Positions 51,705-61,059 are shown, numbered from the stretch's first letter. The stretch is 64,000 nt of DNA from Actinobacteria bacterium OK074 (GCA_001298575.1 LJCV01000255.1:1-64000), one strand, 5' to 3'. Notes: a model not told the origin generated them from the sequence alone. Program-made: numbers and translations.

Positions 51705-53084
51705 TTACGACGTCGTACGGCCGAAGCAGCGCTCCAACTCGTTCAGGTCGTAGAAGTAGCTGCCCTTGCGCACCGGGTGGCAGCCCGCCTTGAAGGCGGT
51801 CTCCTTCTCGTTGTAGAGCATCCGGACCAGGTACGTGTTGCCCTTGGCGTACATGTCCCACTGGATGTTGGCGGCCATGGGGGAGACCTGCGCGCCGCGC
51901 CACGCGTTGGTCGCGTACGTGTACGGCTGACTGGCCGTCACCCCCTTTGTGCTGCCCGGGAGTCGCATCAGCGCCGCCAGCGGGATGATCTCCTCGGCGT
52001 GGGTGAAGCGGAGTTCGGCGCCCAGGGTGCTGGTGCCGTCGCGCTTGGCCTCGGCCTTCTTGAAGAAGTCGTCGAGCAGGACGCCGGCCATCTTGTACGT
52101 GATGTCGCTGTCCGCGAAGCTCGGGCCCTTCTCGTAGAAGTCCTCCAGGTCGCTGAGGTAGCCGAACCAGTCCGCGTCCTTCTTCGCGATGTACTTGTCC
52201 ATGCCCCAGCCCTTGCCGCCCGGGCTCTCGTCGCGCATGGCGGGGTCGATCGCGTACAGGTTGTAGACCGCCTGCGCCGCCGTCACGTCGTCCGCTACGG
52301 AGGCGTAGTCGCCGTTCACGATCTGCCGCACGAACGCCGGCTTGAAGATCTTCTTCAGCACCCGGGCGGCCGAACGGTGCGTCGCCGGCTGGTCGGTGAG
52401 GGTCTTCAGGGTGGTGGCCAGGCGCTCGTCGCTCGCCAGCCACTTCTGGTAGGCCGCGCCGCCCGCCGACTTGTGGAAGTAGAGCAGGTCCGGGTCCGTA
52501 CGGGCCGTGCCGAGCGAGGACTTGAGCGCCGGGTCGGCGGTGGTGAGCGCGTTGGTGAAGACGGTTCCGCTGTCGACGGCACGCCCCTGCCCGGAGCTGA
52601 CCACGTCGATGCTCTCGCCCTTGTCGGCGATCGTCTTGAACAGCCCCGGCAGCCGCTGCGCCAACCGGTCGGCCGTAGCCGTCAGTTCGTCCTTGCCACG
52701 ACCGCTGAGCTGGCCGTAGCCGACCTTCGCCATCGCCGCTTCGAGTGCCGTCACGTCCGGGCCGAACTGCTGGCCCAGCGTGGTGAGTTGGCCCGCCGCC
52801 TCGGCCTTGTCCCAGAGCTGGAGGACCAGTTCGCCGTCCTCGTCGTCGGTCGCGGCCCGCGAACCGTGGCGCGAAACGTTCTCCGTGAACACGGCCGTGT
52901 AGCCCTTCGGGGCCCGCTGGTACGTCAGCGGGTTCTGCTCCGGCTGGTACGAAGCCTTCGTGCCGTAGCTGTCGCGGGCGCCCTCGGCGGCGGTCGCGTG
53001 GCCGCCCTGACCGGCGTACGACGGCGCGGACGCCGCCAGCAGCGCGCAGAGGCCCAGGGCGAGGGCGGGGGTGACTCGTCTCAT
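51705..53084 (-). CDS. Secreted histidine acid phosphatase (MINPP/phytase-like)
   Basis: 459 residues. Signal peptide VTPALALGLCALLAASAPSY. Histidine-phosphatase motif TENVSRHGSRAATDDEDGE (RHGxR, phospho-His); proton donor in LRFTHAEEIIPLAALMRLPG (HAE, as in multiple inositol polyphosphate phosphatases rather than HD of classical phytases). VVSSGQGRAVDSGTVFTNAL and the C-terminal LVRMLYNEKETAFKAGC, ELERCFG suggest a disulfide. Expected to release phosphate from inositol phosphates or other organic phosphates outside the cell. No clear PHO box upstream. Confidence 0.9.
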   Translation of the reverse strand: MRRVTPALALGLCALLAASAPSYAGQGGHATAAEGARDSYGTKASYQPEQNPLTYQRAPKGYTAVFTENVSRHGSRAATDDEDGELVLQLWDKAEAAGQLTTLGQQFGPDVTALEAAMAKVGYGQLSGRGKDELTATADRLAQRLPGLFKTIADKGESIDVVSSGQGRAVDSGTVFTNALTTADPALKSSLGTARTDPDLLYFHKSAGGAAYQKWLASDERLATTLKTLTDQPATHRSAARVLKKIFKPAFVRQIVNGDYASVADDVTAAQAVYNLYAIDPAMRDESPGGKGWGMDKYIAKKDADWFGYLSDLEDFYEKGPSFADSDITYKMAGVLLDDFFKKAEAKRDGTSTLGAELRFTHAEEIIPLAALMRLPGSTKGVTASQPYTYATNAWRGAQVSPMAANIQWDMYAKGNTYLVRMLYNEKETAFKAGCHPVRKGSYFYDLNELERCFGRTTS

Positions 53085-53223
53085 GGACGCATCGTTTTCG
53101 GCCGACGTGAACGGGGGGTGGCCGGGGGTTGGACTACGGCCTGCGGGGAGCCTGCGGGCGGGCTCGGCTGAACCGTCACTGGTGCCTTCACTTGCGCCTC
53201 GGTCGTCGTACCGGCCGCCGCGG

Positions 53224-53844
53224 CTACGTCTCGTCGAGGACCGCTCGCAGTCCCGGCGCGCCTGTGAACAGGTGTGATCGCATGCCCGCCGCCCGCGCCG
53301 CCGTCACGTTCTCCGCGCGGTCGTCGACGAACAGGATGTCGTCCGGCGGGGCCCCGAGCGCCGCCGCGCACCAGTCGTACGCCTCCGGCTCCGGTTTCGC
53401 GTGGCCGATCCGGCTGGAGAACGCGACGACGTCGAACGTTTTCAGCCACCCGTGCCGTCGCTCGTAGTGGGTGGCCAGCTCCGCGGGGATGTTGGACAGC
53501 AACCCGAGCCGGGTGCCGCGGGACTTGAGGGCGCCGAGGTAGCCGACCATCTCGTCGTCGACGTCGTCCCAGCTCGCCACGTCGGCCGTGACCAGGGCGG
53601 CGACGCGGTCGTCGGGGAGCGGGGCGGTGCCCACCTTCGCCGCCACCGACTGCCAGTAGTCCGGGCCGAGTTGGTCGCCGCGGTCGTAGGGCTGGCGCAG
53701 GGCCCAGTAGGCGTCCCAGAACTCCGTACCGCCGGGTGGGCCGAAGACCCGTTCGATACGGGCGCGGCCCTCGGGGGACTGCGTACGGGCTATCACGCCG
53801 AAGAGGTCGAAGAGGACGTGCCGGTGTACTCGTACAGGGGGCAT
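53224..53844 (-). CDS. HAD-superfamily hydrolase (YihX-like)
   Basis: 206 residues from ATG 53844; GTG 53853 or 53880 are alternatives. Motif I HVLFDLFGVIARTQ: nucleophile Asp present, the +2 residue is Phe where most phosphatases have Asp, as in YihX-type enzymes (DLGxVI). Motif II LGLLSNIPAEL, Lys in SSRIGHAKPEPEAYDW, motif IV DILFVDDRAENVTAARAAGM. Small helical cap. Likely a sugar- or nucleotide-phosphatase; substrate unknown. Confidence 0.88.
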   Translation of the reverse strand: MPPVRVHRHVLFDLFGVIARTQSPEGRARIERVFGPPGGTEFWDAYWALRQPYDRGDQLGPDYWQSVAAKVGTAPLPDDRVAALVTADVASWDDVDDEMVGYLGALKSRGTRLGLLSNIPAELATHYERRHGWLKTFDVVAFSSRIGHAKPEPEAYDWCAAALGAPPDDILFVDDRAENVTAARAAGMRSHLFTGAPGLRAVLDET

Positions 53845-53998
53845 GGGGCTCACCCGTCTCTCGGTCGGGGACGGGCTCACCCAAACAGCAGCCTTGATCG
53901 GCCGTCAACGGCGGGGATCGGCCACCCCGCCGTCAACGGCCGACTTCGGTCGTATCCGGCTGCCTCAGCCGTCCCCGCCGTCCCCGCCGTCCCGCGTC

Positions 53999-55579
53999 CT
54001 ACGCGGTGGCCTTCGGCTTGCGCAGGAGTACCGCCGCCACGCCCGCCGCGACCAGCGTCAGCGTTCCCGACACCAGCAGGCACAGCTGCATGCCGTCGAG
54101 GAAGGACTGGCCGAGGGCGGTCAGCGCGCGGCCGGTGTCGGCGCCGAGGTCGAGGTGCGCGACCGCGCCCAGGCCGTCCGCGTTCGCCGCCGCGACGACG
54201 CGGTCCCGGGTCGCGCCCGTGACACCCGCGTCGGCGAGGTGGCCGGGCAGGGCGTTCACCGCGCGCGTGGTCAGCAGCGCGCCCAGGACCGCCGGGCCCA
54301 GCGCGCCGCCGACCTGCCGGAACGCGTTGTTGCCGGCCGCGGCCATGCCCGCCAGGTGGTGCGGCACGGAGGACACCGCGGTCGCCGTCATCGGCGTGAT
54401 GACCGCGCCCAGGCCCAGGCCCATCAGCGCGAGCCGCCAGGCCGCCGACAGGAACGACGTGTCCGCGTCCAGCGTCGTCAGCGAGAACAGGGAGGCGGCC
54501 ACGACCAGCAGCCCGCCCGTGATCAGCACGCGCGCCGACACCTTGTGCATCAGCCGTCCCACCGGCTGCCCCGCCACGATCGCCGCCGCGGTGACCATCA
54601 GCAGCCGCCAGCCCGCGCCCAGCGTGTCGAGCTGCTGCACCATGCCGAAGTACAGGCTGAGCACGAAGAAGAAGCCGATCAGCGCGAGGAAGCTGATCAT
54701 CGCGACCAGGGTCGTCGCGGCGAACGCCGGGCTGCGGAACAGCGTCAGGTCCAGCATCGGGCTCTCGCTGCGCCGCTCCACGAACACGAAGGCGACGCCC
54801 GCGACCACGGCCGTGAACAGCGCGAGCAGCACCGTGACGTCGGTGAAGGACTTCGCGCCGCCCTCGATGACGCCGTACACCGCCGCCGTGATCGCGAGCG
54901 CGGCCGTGCACTGGCCGGGCCAGTCGAGCCGACGGCTGCCCGGGGCGCGCGAGTCGGTCAGCAGCCGGGCGGCGAACGCCATCGCCAGCAGCGAGACCGG
55001 GATGGGGAGCAGGTAGATCCAGCGCCAGGCGACGTGGTCCAGCAGCGCCCCCGCGATCAGCGGGGCGACGGCCAGCGACAGCAGCAGGCAGGTCGCCCAG
55101 ATCCCGATGAACTTGCCCCGCTCCCGGAAGTCCGGCACGGCGTGGCTGATCAGCGCGAGCGTGGTCGGCAGCAGCGCGGCGGCGCCGAGCCCGGCCACCG
55201 CCTGGCCGATCCACAGCACCTGCACGGACTGCGCGCACAGCGCGATCGTCGCCCCGGCCGCGCAGAACGCCAGGCCCGCCTGGAACACCTTCTTGCGGCC
55301 GTGCACGTCGCCGAAGACGCCCGCGGTCAGGATCAGCGCGGCCATCGGCAGCACGAACGCGTCGGAGACCCACGAGAGTTGGGCCGTGGACGCGCCCAGC
55401 GCCGACTGGATGGCGGGCAGGCTCACCGAGACGGTGGTCACCGGCAGATACGCGACGAAGACGCCGAGGCAGGCCATCACGATGGTGGCGGCGCGGTGCC
55501 GGTCGGGGCCCGAGCCGGGCGGTTCCGCGGTATGCGCGGGTGCCGCCTGGCCGTGGCCCGGTCTGGTACTGACGTTCAC
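53999..55579 (-). CDS. MFS exporter, DHA2 (14-helix) type
   Basis: 526 residues, GTG 55579 with GGGGAG. Motif A GVFGDVHGRKKVFQAGLAFC, motif C-like GLGAAALLPTTLALIS, and VERRSESPMLDLTLFRSPAF in the central loop, typical of DHA2 drug exporters such as QacA/LfrA-like proteins. About fourteen helices, ending TLTLVAAGVAAVLLRK. Divergent from the double Lrp-type regulator, its probable controller; substrate (drug, lipid or amino-acid-like compound) unknown. Confidence 0.93.
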   Translation of the reverse strand: MNVSTRPGHGQAAPAHTAEPPGSGPDRHRAATIVMACLGVFVAYLPVTTVSVSLPAIQSALGASTAQLSWVSDAFVLPMAALILTAGVFGDVHGRKKVFQAGLAFCAAGATIALCAQSVQVLWIGQAVAGLGAAALLPTTLALISHAVPDFRERGKFIGIWATCLLLSLAVAPLIAGALLDHVAWRWIYLLPIPVSLLAMAFAARLLTDSRAPGSRRLDWPGQCTAALAITAAVYGVIEGGAKSFTDVTVLLALFTAVVAGVAFVFVERRSESPMLDLTLFRSPAFAATTLVAMISFLALIGFFFVLSLYFGMVQQLDTLGAGWRLLMVTAAAIVAGQPVGRLMHKVSARVLITGGLLVVAASLFSLTTLDADTSFLSAAWRLALMGLGLGAVITPMTATAVSSVPHHLAGMAAAGNNAFRQVGGALGPAVLGALLTTRAVNALPGHLADAGVTGATRDRVVAAANADGLGAVAHLDLGADTGRALTALGQSFLDGMQLCLLVSGTLTLVAAGVAAVLLRKPKATA

Positions 55580-55667
55580 GGAGGTTCTCCCCTGATGCTG
55601 CTCTGGTGGTGCCTGTTCGGCCGTCGAGTGGATCGGCGTTCCAAGGGTCGGTTATGTCGTCGTATAT

Positions 55668-55680
55668 CACCAAGATGGTG
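55668..55680. promoter_or_regulatory. Palindrome between MFS exporter and Lrp-type regulator
   Basis: CACCA-AGA-TGGTG (55668-55680), and a half-site TTGGTGA about 15 bases on (near 55699). AT-richer than flanks. Candidate operator for the Lrp/AsnC protein. Confidence 0.55.
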
Positions 55681-55735
55681 GCTTGAAGCGTGGACAAACC
55701 TCCTTTGGTGACGATTCTGATGGCATGCTTCCGCC

Positions 55736-56848
55736 GTGATCGATGACGTAGACAAGAAAATCCTCCACGGGTTGCAGTGCGCGCCGCGCGTGTCCTTCCG
55801 GCGGCTCGGGGAGGTGGTCGGGGTCTCGGAGCAGACCGCGGCCCGCCGCTACCACGCCCTGCGCCGGGCCGGGGGGCTGCGGGTGGCGGGCGTGGTCAAC
55901 CGCGCGGTGTACGGGCAGGCGCAGTGGGTCACGCGCATCCGCTGCCGCCCGGACCGCGTGGGCCCGCTCGCCGACGCGCTCGCCCGCCGGTCGGACATCG
56001 CGTACGCGCATCTCGCGTCGGGCGGGTCGGAGATCATCTGCGTGATCAGGGCACCGTTCGAGACGGCGACGGGGCCGGGGGCGGGGACGGGGGGAACGGT
56101 TGCGGGGGCCGGGGTGCCTCAGCCTCGGGAGGAGATTCTGTTGCGCAGTCTGCCCCGGTCCGCGTCTGTCCTCGACGTCGGCATCGATCTGATGATCCAC
56201 CCGTTCGGCGAGCCCGCCACCGCCGGCTGGACCGGGTACGGCTCGCGCCTCACCGCCGAGCAGGTGCGGCAGTTGATCGGGGCGCCGGTCGAATCCGGTG
56301 CGGGTGCCGGTGCCGATGCCGATGCCGATGCCGGTGCGGGTGGCGGGCCCGGTGCGGGCGACGGCCCCCTCCTCCTCCCGACGGCCGCGGACGCGCCGCT
56401 GCTCGACGCCCTCGCCGAGGACGGGCGCGTCACGCACACCCGGCTAGCCGAACTCACCGGCTGGTCCAAGGCCCGCGTCGCCCGCCGCCTGGACGCGCTG
56501 GAGACCGCCGGGACCCTCCTGTACGAAGTCGACCTGCTCCCCGAACGCCTCGGCCACCACCTCAGCGCCACCCTCTGGCTACGGGTCGCCCCCGCGAACC
56601 TGCACCGCGTCGGCGAGGAGGTCGCCGCCCACCCGGAGGCCGCGTTCGCGGGCGCGGTCAGCGGCCGTCACAACCTCCTGGTCGCCGTCGTCTGCCGCGA
56701 CGCCGAGGACTTCTACCGCTACCTGACCACCCGGATCGCCACCGTCCCCGGCATCGACGCGTACGAGGTCAGCATCCAGTTCCGGCTGCTGAAGCGGGCG
56801 GCGTCGATGATCGCGCACGGGCGGCTGGTGCGGCCGGGACCGGCGTAG
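55736..56848 (+). CDS. Double-domain Lrp/AsnC-family regulator
   Basis: 370 residues, GTG start. Two Lrp units: HTH DVDKKILHGLQCAPRVSFRR, then GVSEQTAARRYHALRRAGGL with a RAM-like domain (ARRSDIAYAHLASGGSEIIC); second HTH DAPLLDALAEDGRVTHTRLA, LTGWSKARVARRLDALETAG, RAM GHHLSATLWLRVAPANLHRV and FAGAVSGRHNLLVAVVCRDA. A Gly/Ala/Asp repeat linker (GADADADAGAGGG) joins them. Fused Lrp proteins are common in actinobacteria and control nearby transporters or catabolic genes. The 3' end is tandemly duplicated behind the stop. Confidence 0.92.
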   Translation: MIDDVDKKILHGLQCAPRVSFRRLGEVVGVSEQTAARRYHALRRAGGLRVAGVVNRAVYGQAQWVTRIRCRPDRVGPLADALARRSDIAYAHLASGGSEIICVIRAPFETATGPGAGTGGTVAGAGVPQPREEILLRSLPRSASVLDVGIDLMIHPFGEPATAGWTGYGSRLTAEQVRQLIGAPVESGAGAGADADADAGAGGGPGAGDGPLLLPTAADAPLLDALAEDGRVTHTRLAELTGWSKARVARRLDALETAGTLLYEVDLLPERLGHHLSATLWLRVAPANLHRVGEEVAAHPEAAFAGAVSGRHNLLVAVVCRDAEDFYRYLTTRIATVPGIDAYEVSIQFRLLKRAASMIAHGRLVRPGPA

Positions 56849-56905
56849 GGGGGGGCTGGTGCGTGCGGGACCGGCGTAGGGGGGGCTGGTGCGTGCGGGA
56901 AGGGC
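56825..56905 (+). repeat. Tandem duplication of the regulator's 3' end
   Basis: About 30-bp units starting CTGGTGCG at 56825, 56856 and 56886 (the last partial). Copy one holds the end of the gene and its TAG (56846-56848). Copy two repeats the same codons and another TAG (56877-56879). G runs of seven to eight separate them. Confidence 0.85.
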
Positions 56906-57009
56906 TTCGCGTTCGTTTTGTGACGCGCACCACACCTCCCGTCGCCCCGGAACTCATCAGCCTCCCGCCCCGACCCCTGAACCACACCCCCGACGGACGA
57001 GCGAGGCTG

Positions 57010-57285
57010 ATGGACGTGTCCGTAGACCCCCCGGCGTCGCTGCGGAAACTCGCACCGCCTCCCGCCCTGTGCGGCTTCCTGCTGCTGCTCGCGGCGCTGT
57101 TCACGGTGGCGTACGGCGTCGGCGGCGCCGTGGGGCCGGTCGCGCCCGGGATGCACGGGAGCAGTGCTGTGAAGCCGTCTGGTGGGGGTGGCGGCACGGG
57201 CACCACCGACTCCGGTGACACGGGCGGTATGGGCGGTATGGGTGACGGCATGGACATGGGGCAGCACGGCGGAGGCGGCCAGTGA
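57010..57285 (+). CDS. Small Met/Gly/His-rich membrane protein coupled to copA
   Basis: 91 residues. ATG 57010; a GAGGCTG stretch precedes it. One membrane segment (ALCGFLLLLAALFTVAYGVG) then an extracytoplasmic tail rich in Gly/Thr and GGMGGMGDGMDMGQH. The stop overlaps the GTG of the ATPase (GTGA), so both are made together. Met and His in a Gly matrix suggest Cu(I) binding or delivery. No named family recognised. Confidence 0.7.
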   Translation: MDVSVDPPASLRKLAPPPALCGFLLLLAALFTVAYGVGGAVGPVAPGMHGSSAVKPSGGGGGTGTTDSGDTGGMGGMGDGMDMGQHGGGGQ

Positions 57286-59684
57286 GTGCGGAACCGAGTG
57301 CGGGGGTGTCCCCGGTGGCCGCGACGGTCGTCACCGACCTGACCGTCGGCGGTATGACCTGCGCCGCCTGCGTCAACCGGGTCGAGCGGAAGCTCGCCAA
57401 GCTCGACGGCGTCACCGCCACCGTCAACCTGGCGACCGGACGGGCCCGGGTCAACCATCCGCCGGACGTCACCCCCGACGAACTCGTCGCCACGGTGGAG
57501 AGGGCCGGGTACACCGCGGGGTTCCCGGAAACCCCGCGGCGGCCGAACCGTGCGGGTGCGGGTACGGGGCAAGTCCCGCAGGGGAAGGGCGAGTTGGCAG
57601 GCGCCCAGACTGGCCAGGACCGCCAGGACCGCTCGGTCGGCGAGGCCCGGCAGGACCGCCAGGCCCGTGAGGACCGTGACCGGCTCCTCGTCGTCGCGCT
57701 GCTCGCCGGGCCCGTGCTCGTCCTCTCCATGGTGCCTGCCCTCCAGTTCCGCAACTGGCAGTGGCTGTGTTTCGCGCTCGCCGCGCCCGTCGCGGTGTGG
57801 GGTGCGTGGCCCTTCCACGGGCGGGCGGTGCGTGGGCTGCGGCACGGGGCCGCGACCATGGACACGCTGGTCTCGCTGGGGGTGGTGGCGTCGTTCTCGT
57901 GGTCGGCGTACGCGCTGTTCCTCGGCGGGGCGGGGGACCCGGGGATGCGGATGCCGTTCACGCTGGTGCCGTCGGTCGCGGACGGGGCCGGGGCCGGGGT
58001 CGCGCACGTCTACCTCGAAGCGGCCGTCGGCGTACCGCTGTTCGTGCTCGCCGGGCGGTTCCTGGAGGCGCGGGCCCGGCACGGTACGGGCGCCGCGCTC
58101 CGCTCGCTGGCCCAACTCGCCGCCAAGGAAGTGGCGGTGAAGGAAGGCGGCACCGAACGGCTGGTGCCCATCGAGGAGTTGGCGGTCGGGCAGGTCTTCG
58201 TCGTGCGGCCGGGGGAGCGGGTGGCCACCGACGGGGCGGTGGTGGAGGGCAGTTCGGCCGTGGACCTGTCGTTGGTCACCGGGGAGAGCGAACCCGTCGA
58301 GGTGCGGCCGGGGTCGGCGGTGGTCGGCGGGGCCGTCAACGCGGGCGGGCTGCTCGCCGTGCGGGCCACGGCGGTCGGTGCGGACACCCAACTCGCGCGG
58401 ATCACACGGTTGGTGACGGAGGCTCAGGCGGGCAAGGCGCGGGTGCAGCGGCTGGCGGACGCGGTGGCCGGGGTGTTCGTGCCCGTCGTGCTCGCGCTCG
58501 CCGTCACCACCCTCGGGTTCTGGCTCGGCGCCGGGGCCGACGCGCAGGCCGCGGTCACCGCGTGCGTGGCCGTGCTGGTGGTGGCCTGCCCGTGTGCGCT
58601 GGGCCTCGCCACCCCGACCGCGCTGCTGGCCGCGACCGGCCGGGGCGCCCAACTCGGCGTCCTGGTCAGGGGACCGCAGGCGTTGGAGGGGCTGCGGCAC
58701 CTCGACACCGTCGTCCTCGACAAGACCGGGACGCTCACCTCCGGGCACATGAGCGTCGCCCGGATCACCGCCGTACCGGACGGCCTCGGCAGGGAAGCGG
58801 TGCTGCGGCTGGCCGGTGCGGTCGAGCACGGGTCGGAGCATCCGCTGGGGCGCGCGATTGCCGCGCATGCCCAACGAGCGCTGCCGGAACGGCCGTTGCC
58901 GGAGGTGGCCGGGTTCGCCGCCGAGGCGGGACGGGGGGTTCGGGGACGCGTGGAGGGCCGTACGGTCGAAGTCGGCGCCCCGGACGGGCTGTTGGAGGGG
59001 CCGCACCAGGCTCTTGCCGACGCCTCCCTCGACGTCCTCGTCGACGCGCTCGCCGCCGCCGAAGCCGCCGCGCACACCCCCGTCCTCGTCCGCGTGGACG
59101 GGGCCGTCGAGGCGCTGATCGAGGTCGGGGACGTCGTCCGGCCCGGCGCCTACCGGGCCGTCGACCGGCTGCGGCGGCTCGGGCTGCGGCCCGTGCTCGC
59201 CACCGGCGACCGGGAGGGGCCCGCGCGGGCCGTCGCGGACGCGCTCGGCATCGAGGAGGTGCACGCCCGCCGCACCCCCGAGCAGAAGGCGGACCTGGTA
59301 CGGGAGTTGAAGGCGGCCGGGCACCGGGTCGCGGTCGTCGGCGACGGGGTGAACGACGCCGCCGCGCTCGCCGGTGCCGACCTCGGCATCGCCATGGGCG
59401 GCGGCACGGACGCGGCCATCGGCGCCGCCGACGTCACCCTCGTCCGCGGCGACATCGAGGCCCTCGCCGACGCCGTCCTGCTCGCCCGCCGCACCCTCGG
59501 CACGATCCGCGCCAACCTCGCCTGGGCCTTCGGCTACAACGTCGTGACCGTCCCGCTCGCCATGGTCGGCCTCCTCAACCCGATGCTCGCCGCGGCCGCG
59601 ATGTCCGCGAGTTCGGTCCTGGTCGTCGTCAACAGCCTTCGCTTGCGGGCGTGGCAACCCAAGCGGAAGCGGGGGCGGTGGTGA
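57282..59684 (+). CDS. copA: Copper-type P1B ATPase
   Basis: 800 residues. N-terminal heavy-metal domain with GGMTCAACVNRVERKL (Cys27, Cys30), a Gln/Arg/Asp-rich linker, then P-type ATPase core: membrane Cys-Pro-Cys in VVACPCALGLATPTALLAAT (about residue 437), phosphorylation motif DKTGTLTSGHMS, HP site VEHGSEHPLGRAIAAHAQ, TGE in VTGESEPVEV, and GDGVNDAAALAGADLGIAMG. YN near the end (FGYNVVTVPLAMVGLLNPML) plus MxxSS (AAMSASSVLVVVNSLRL) are CopA-type metal ligands. Exports Cu(I) using ATP. Coupled to the small membrane protein before it and the PCuAC-like gene after it. Confidence 0.93.
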   Translation: MSAEPSAGVSPVAATVVTDLTVGGMTCAACVNRVERKLAKLDGVTATVNLATGRARVNHPPDVTPDELVATVERAGYTAGFPETPRRPNRAGAGTGQVPQGKGELAGAQTGQDRQDRSVGEARQDRQAREDRDRLLVVALLAGPVLVLSMVPALQFRNWQWLCFALAAPVAVWGAWPFHGRAVRGLRHGAATMDTLVSLGVVASFSWSAYALFLGGAGDPGMRMPFTLVPSVADGAGAGVAHVYLEAAVGVPLFVLAGRFLEARARHGTGAALRSLAQLAAKEVAVKEGGTERLVPIEELAVGQVFVVRPGERVATDGAVVEGSSAVDLSLVTGESEPVEVRPGSAVVGGAVNAGGLLAVRATAVGADTQLARITRLVTEAQAGKARVQRLADAVAGVFVPVVLALAVTTLGFWLGAGADAQAAVTACVAVLVVACPCALGLATPTALLAATGRGAQLGVLVRGPQALEGLRHLDTVVLDKTGTLTSGHMSVARITAVPDGLGREAVLRLAGAVEHGSEHPLGRAIAAHAQRALPERPLPEVAGFAAEAGRGVRGRVEGRTVEVGAPDGLLEGPHQALADASLDVLVDALAAAEAAAHTPVLVRVDGAVEALIEVGDVVRPGAYRAVDRLRRLGLRPVLATGDREGPARAVADALGIEEVHARRTPEQKADLVRELKAAGHRVAVVGDGVNDAAALAGADLGIAMGGGTDAAIGAADVTLVRGDIEALADAVLLARRTLGTIRANLAWAFGYNVVTVPLAMVGLLNPMLAAAAMSASSVLVVVNSLRLRAWQPKRKRGRW

Positions 59685-60169
59685 GCGCGGTCGAGCGTCA
59701 CGGGCCCTGGCGGCCCACGCGCGCCCGGCTCCGCGACACGTTCCTCGCCGCGCTCGCACCCGTCGCCGTGTGCGCCGTCGCGCTCGGTGGGCTGACGAGC
59801 TGGGCGGCGGCCGGGCGGGCGGGGAGTCCGGCGCGGGTGGCGGTCGTGTCGGGGCGGGTGTTCCTGCCGGCCGACGGCGGCGCGGACACCTCGGCGTACT
59901 TCCGGATCACCAACTCCGGTGGCTCCGACGACCGCCTCCTCGCCGTCACCTCCACCGCCGTCGGGGCCGCGTACCGGGCCGACGTGGACTCCGCCGTCGT
60001 CCCCGCGGGCGGTGAACTCGCCATGTCCCCAAGCGGGTTGGGCGTGGCGCTGCCTGCCAGGGCGGGGTGGCGGGCCGGGGACCTAGTCCGGTTCACGCTG
60101 CGCTTCGAGCACGGCGGGCCGGTGACGTCGGTGGCCGTGGTGATCCGGCCGGGCGACTTCGTCGGATAG
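59681..60169 (+). CDS. PCuAC-like exported protein lacking copper ligands
   Basis: 162 residues. GTG 59681 overlaps the ATPase stop. Signal-anchor FLAALAPVAVCAVALGGLTS, then the PCuAC fold: SAYFRITNSGGSDDRLLAVT, PAGGELAMSPSGLGVALPA, VRFTLRFEHGGPVTSVAVVI. Standard members carry HxxM and HxM ligands; here the equivalent stretches read AAYRAD and GLGVALPA, so His and Met are missing. It may bind metal differently or act as a structural partner. Placed in the copper operon. Confidence 0.8.
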   Translation: MSAVERHGPWRPTRARLRDTFLAALAPVAVCAVALGGLTSWAAAGRAGSPARVAVVSGRVFLPADGGADTSAYFRITNSGGSDDRLLAVTSTAVGAAYRADVDSAVVPAGGELAMSPSGLGVALPARAGWRAGDLVRFTLRFEHGGPVTSVAVVIRPGDFVG

Positions 60170-60315
60170 CGGCCGACTGCGACCGTAAGTCCGTTTCGCG
60201 CGCCCTCACAGCCCACACCGCTGCGACCTGTTGCCTGGATCACAGACTGTGGGTTGAGTGGGGAGAGCTGTGGATATACGTACCCTTCCACGACGTCCGC
60301 ACCCCGGATGCGAGG

Positions 60316-60948
60316 ATGAGCGACGTGATGACGGCAGGGCGGGTTACGCGCACGGTACGGGCCGCGGTGTTCGCGGCCGTCTGTGTGCTGCTCGCCGCGC
60401 TGGCGCACGTCGTCATGTCCGGCAGCCAGGTGCCCGGCTGGACGTTCGCCGCCGGGGCCGTCGCGACCGGCGCGGTGGGCTGGGGGCTGGCCGGGCACGA
60501 GCGCGGAATGCCGCTGGTCGTGTCGGTCGTGGTGGCCGTACAGATGGTGCTCCACGAGGTGTTCCAGCTCGCCCAGTCGGCGGCAGGGGGCGGGGCCGGG
60601 GCCGGTGGCGGCAGCGGTAGCGGTATGGGTGGCGCGGGCGGTATGGACGGCATGGGGCACGCCGTTGGCGGCGGCCCCGCGTCCCTCGGGATGTTCTTCG
60701 CCCACCTTCTCGCCGCCGTGCTGTGCGGGCTGTGGCTCGCGCACGGCGAACGCGCCGCGTTCCGGGTCCTGCGGGCCGTCGGAACCCGGTTGACCGCTCC
60801 GCTACGGCTGCTGCTCGCCCTGCCCGCGCCGCCGCACCGGCCGCGGCTGCGCGTCCGCCGGGCCCGTTCCGACCGGGCCCCGCGCCGCCTTCTCCTCGCC
60901 CACGCGATCACTTCTCGGGGACCTCCCCTGGGGGCCGCTGCCGCCTGA
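60316..60948 (+). CDS. Membrane protein with Met/Gly-rich loop
   Basis: 210 residues from ATG 60316 (ATG 60328 possible). Five or so membrane segments: TVRAAVFAAVCVLLAALAHV, TFAAGAVATGAVGWGLAGHE, LVVSVVVAVQMVLHEVFQLA, then a loop GGAGGMDGMGHAVGGG rich in Gly, Met and one His, then GMFFAHLLAAVLCGLWLAHG. Cytosolic Arg/Pro tail. The loop resembles that of the small protein at 57010, linking it to metal handling. Family uncertain (unnamed actinobacterial membrane protein). Palindrome CACAG-A-CTGTG at 60241-60251 in its leader. Confidence 0.7.
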   Translation: MSDVMTAGRVTRTVRAAVFAAVCVLLAALAHVVMSGSQVPGWTFAAGAVATGAVGWGLAGHERGMPLVVSVVVAVQMVLHEVFQLAQSAAGGGAGAGGGSGSGMGGAGGMDGMGHAVGGGPASLGMFFAHLLAAVLCGLWLAHGERAAFRVLRAVGTRLTAPLRLLLALPAPPHRPRLRVRRARSDRAPRRLLLAHAITSRGPPLGAAAA

Positions 60949-61059
60949 CGGCAGTCGGTGACACCGAGGCGGCATCCGCCTCGGCTCTCGGCCCTACGCC
61001 CGCGCAGGCGTCGTAGGGCCGCATCCCCACTCAGCACCGGACCGACCCGACCGGGCGTC

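Noticed and set aside
60241..60251. CACAG-A-CTGTG as a copper-responsive (CsoR/CopY-type) operator
   Set aside because: It does not match the CsoR site pattern I know, and position relative to any promoter is unclear; mentioned only in the gene entry.
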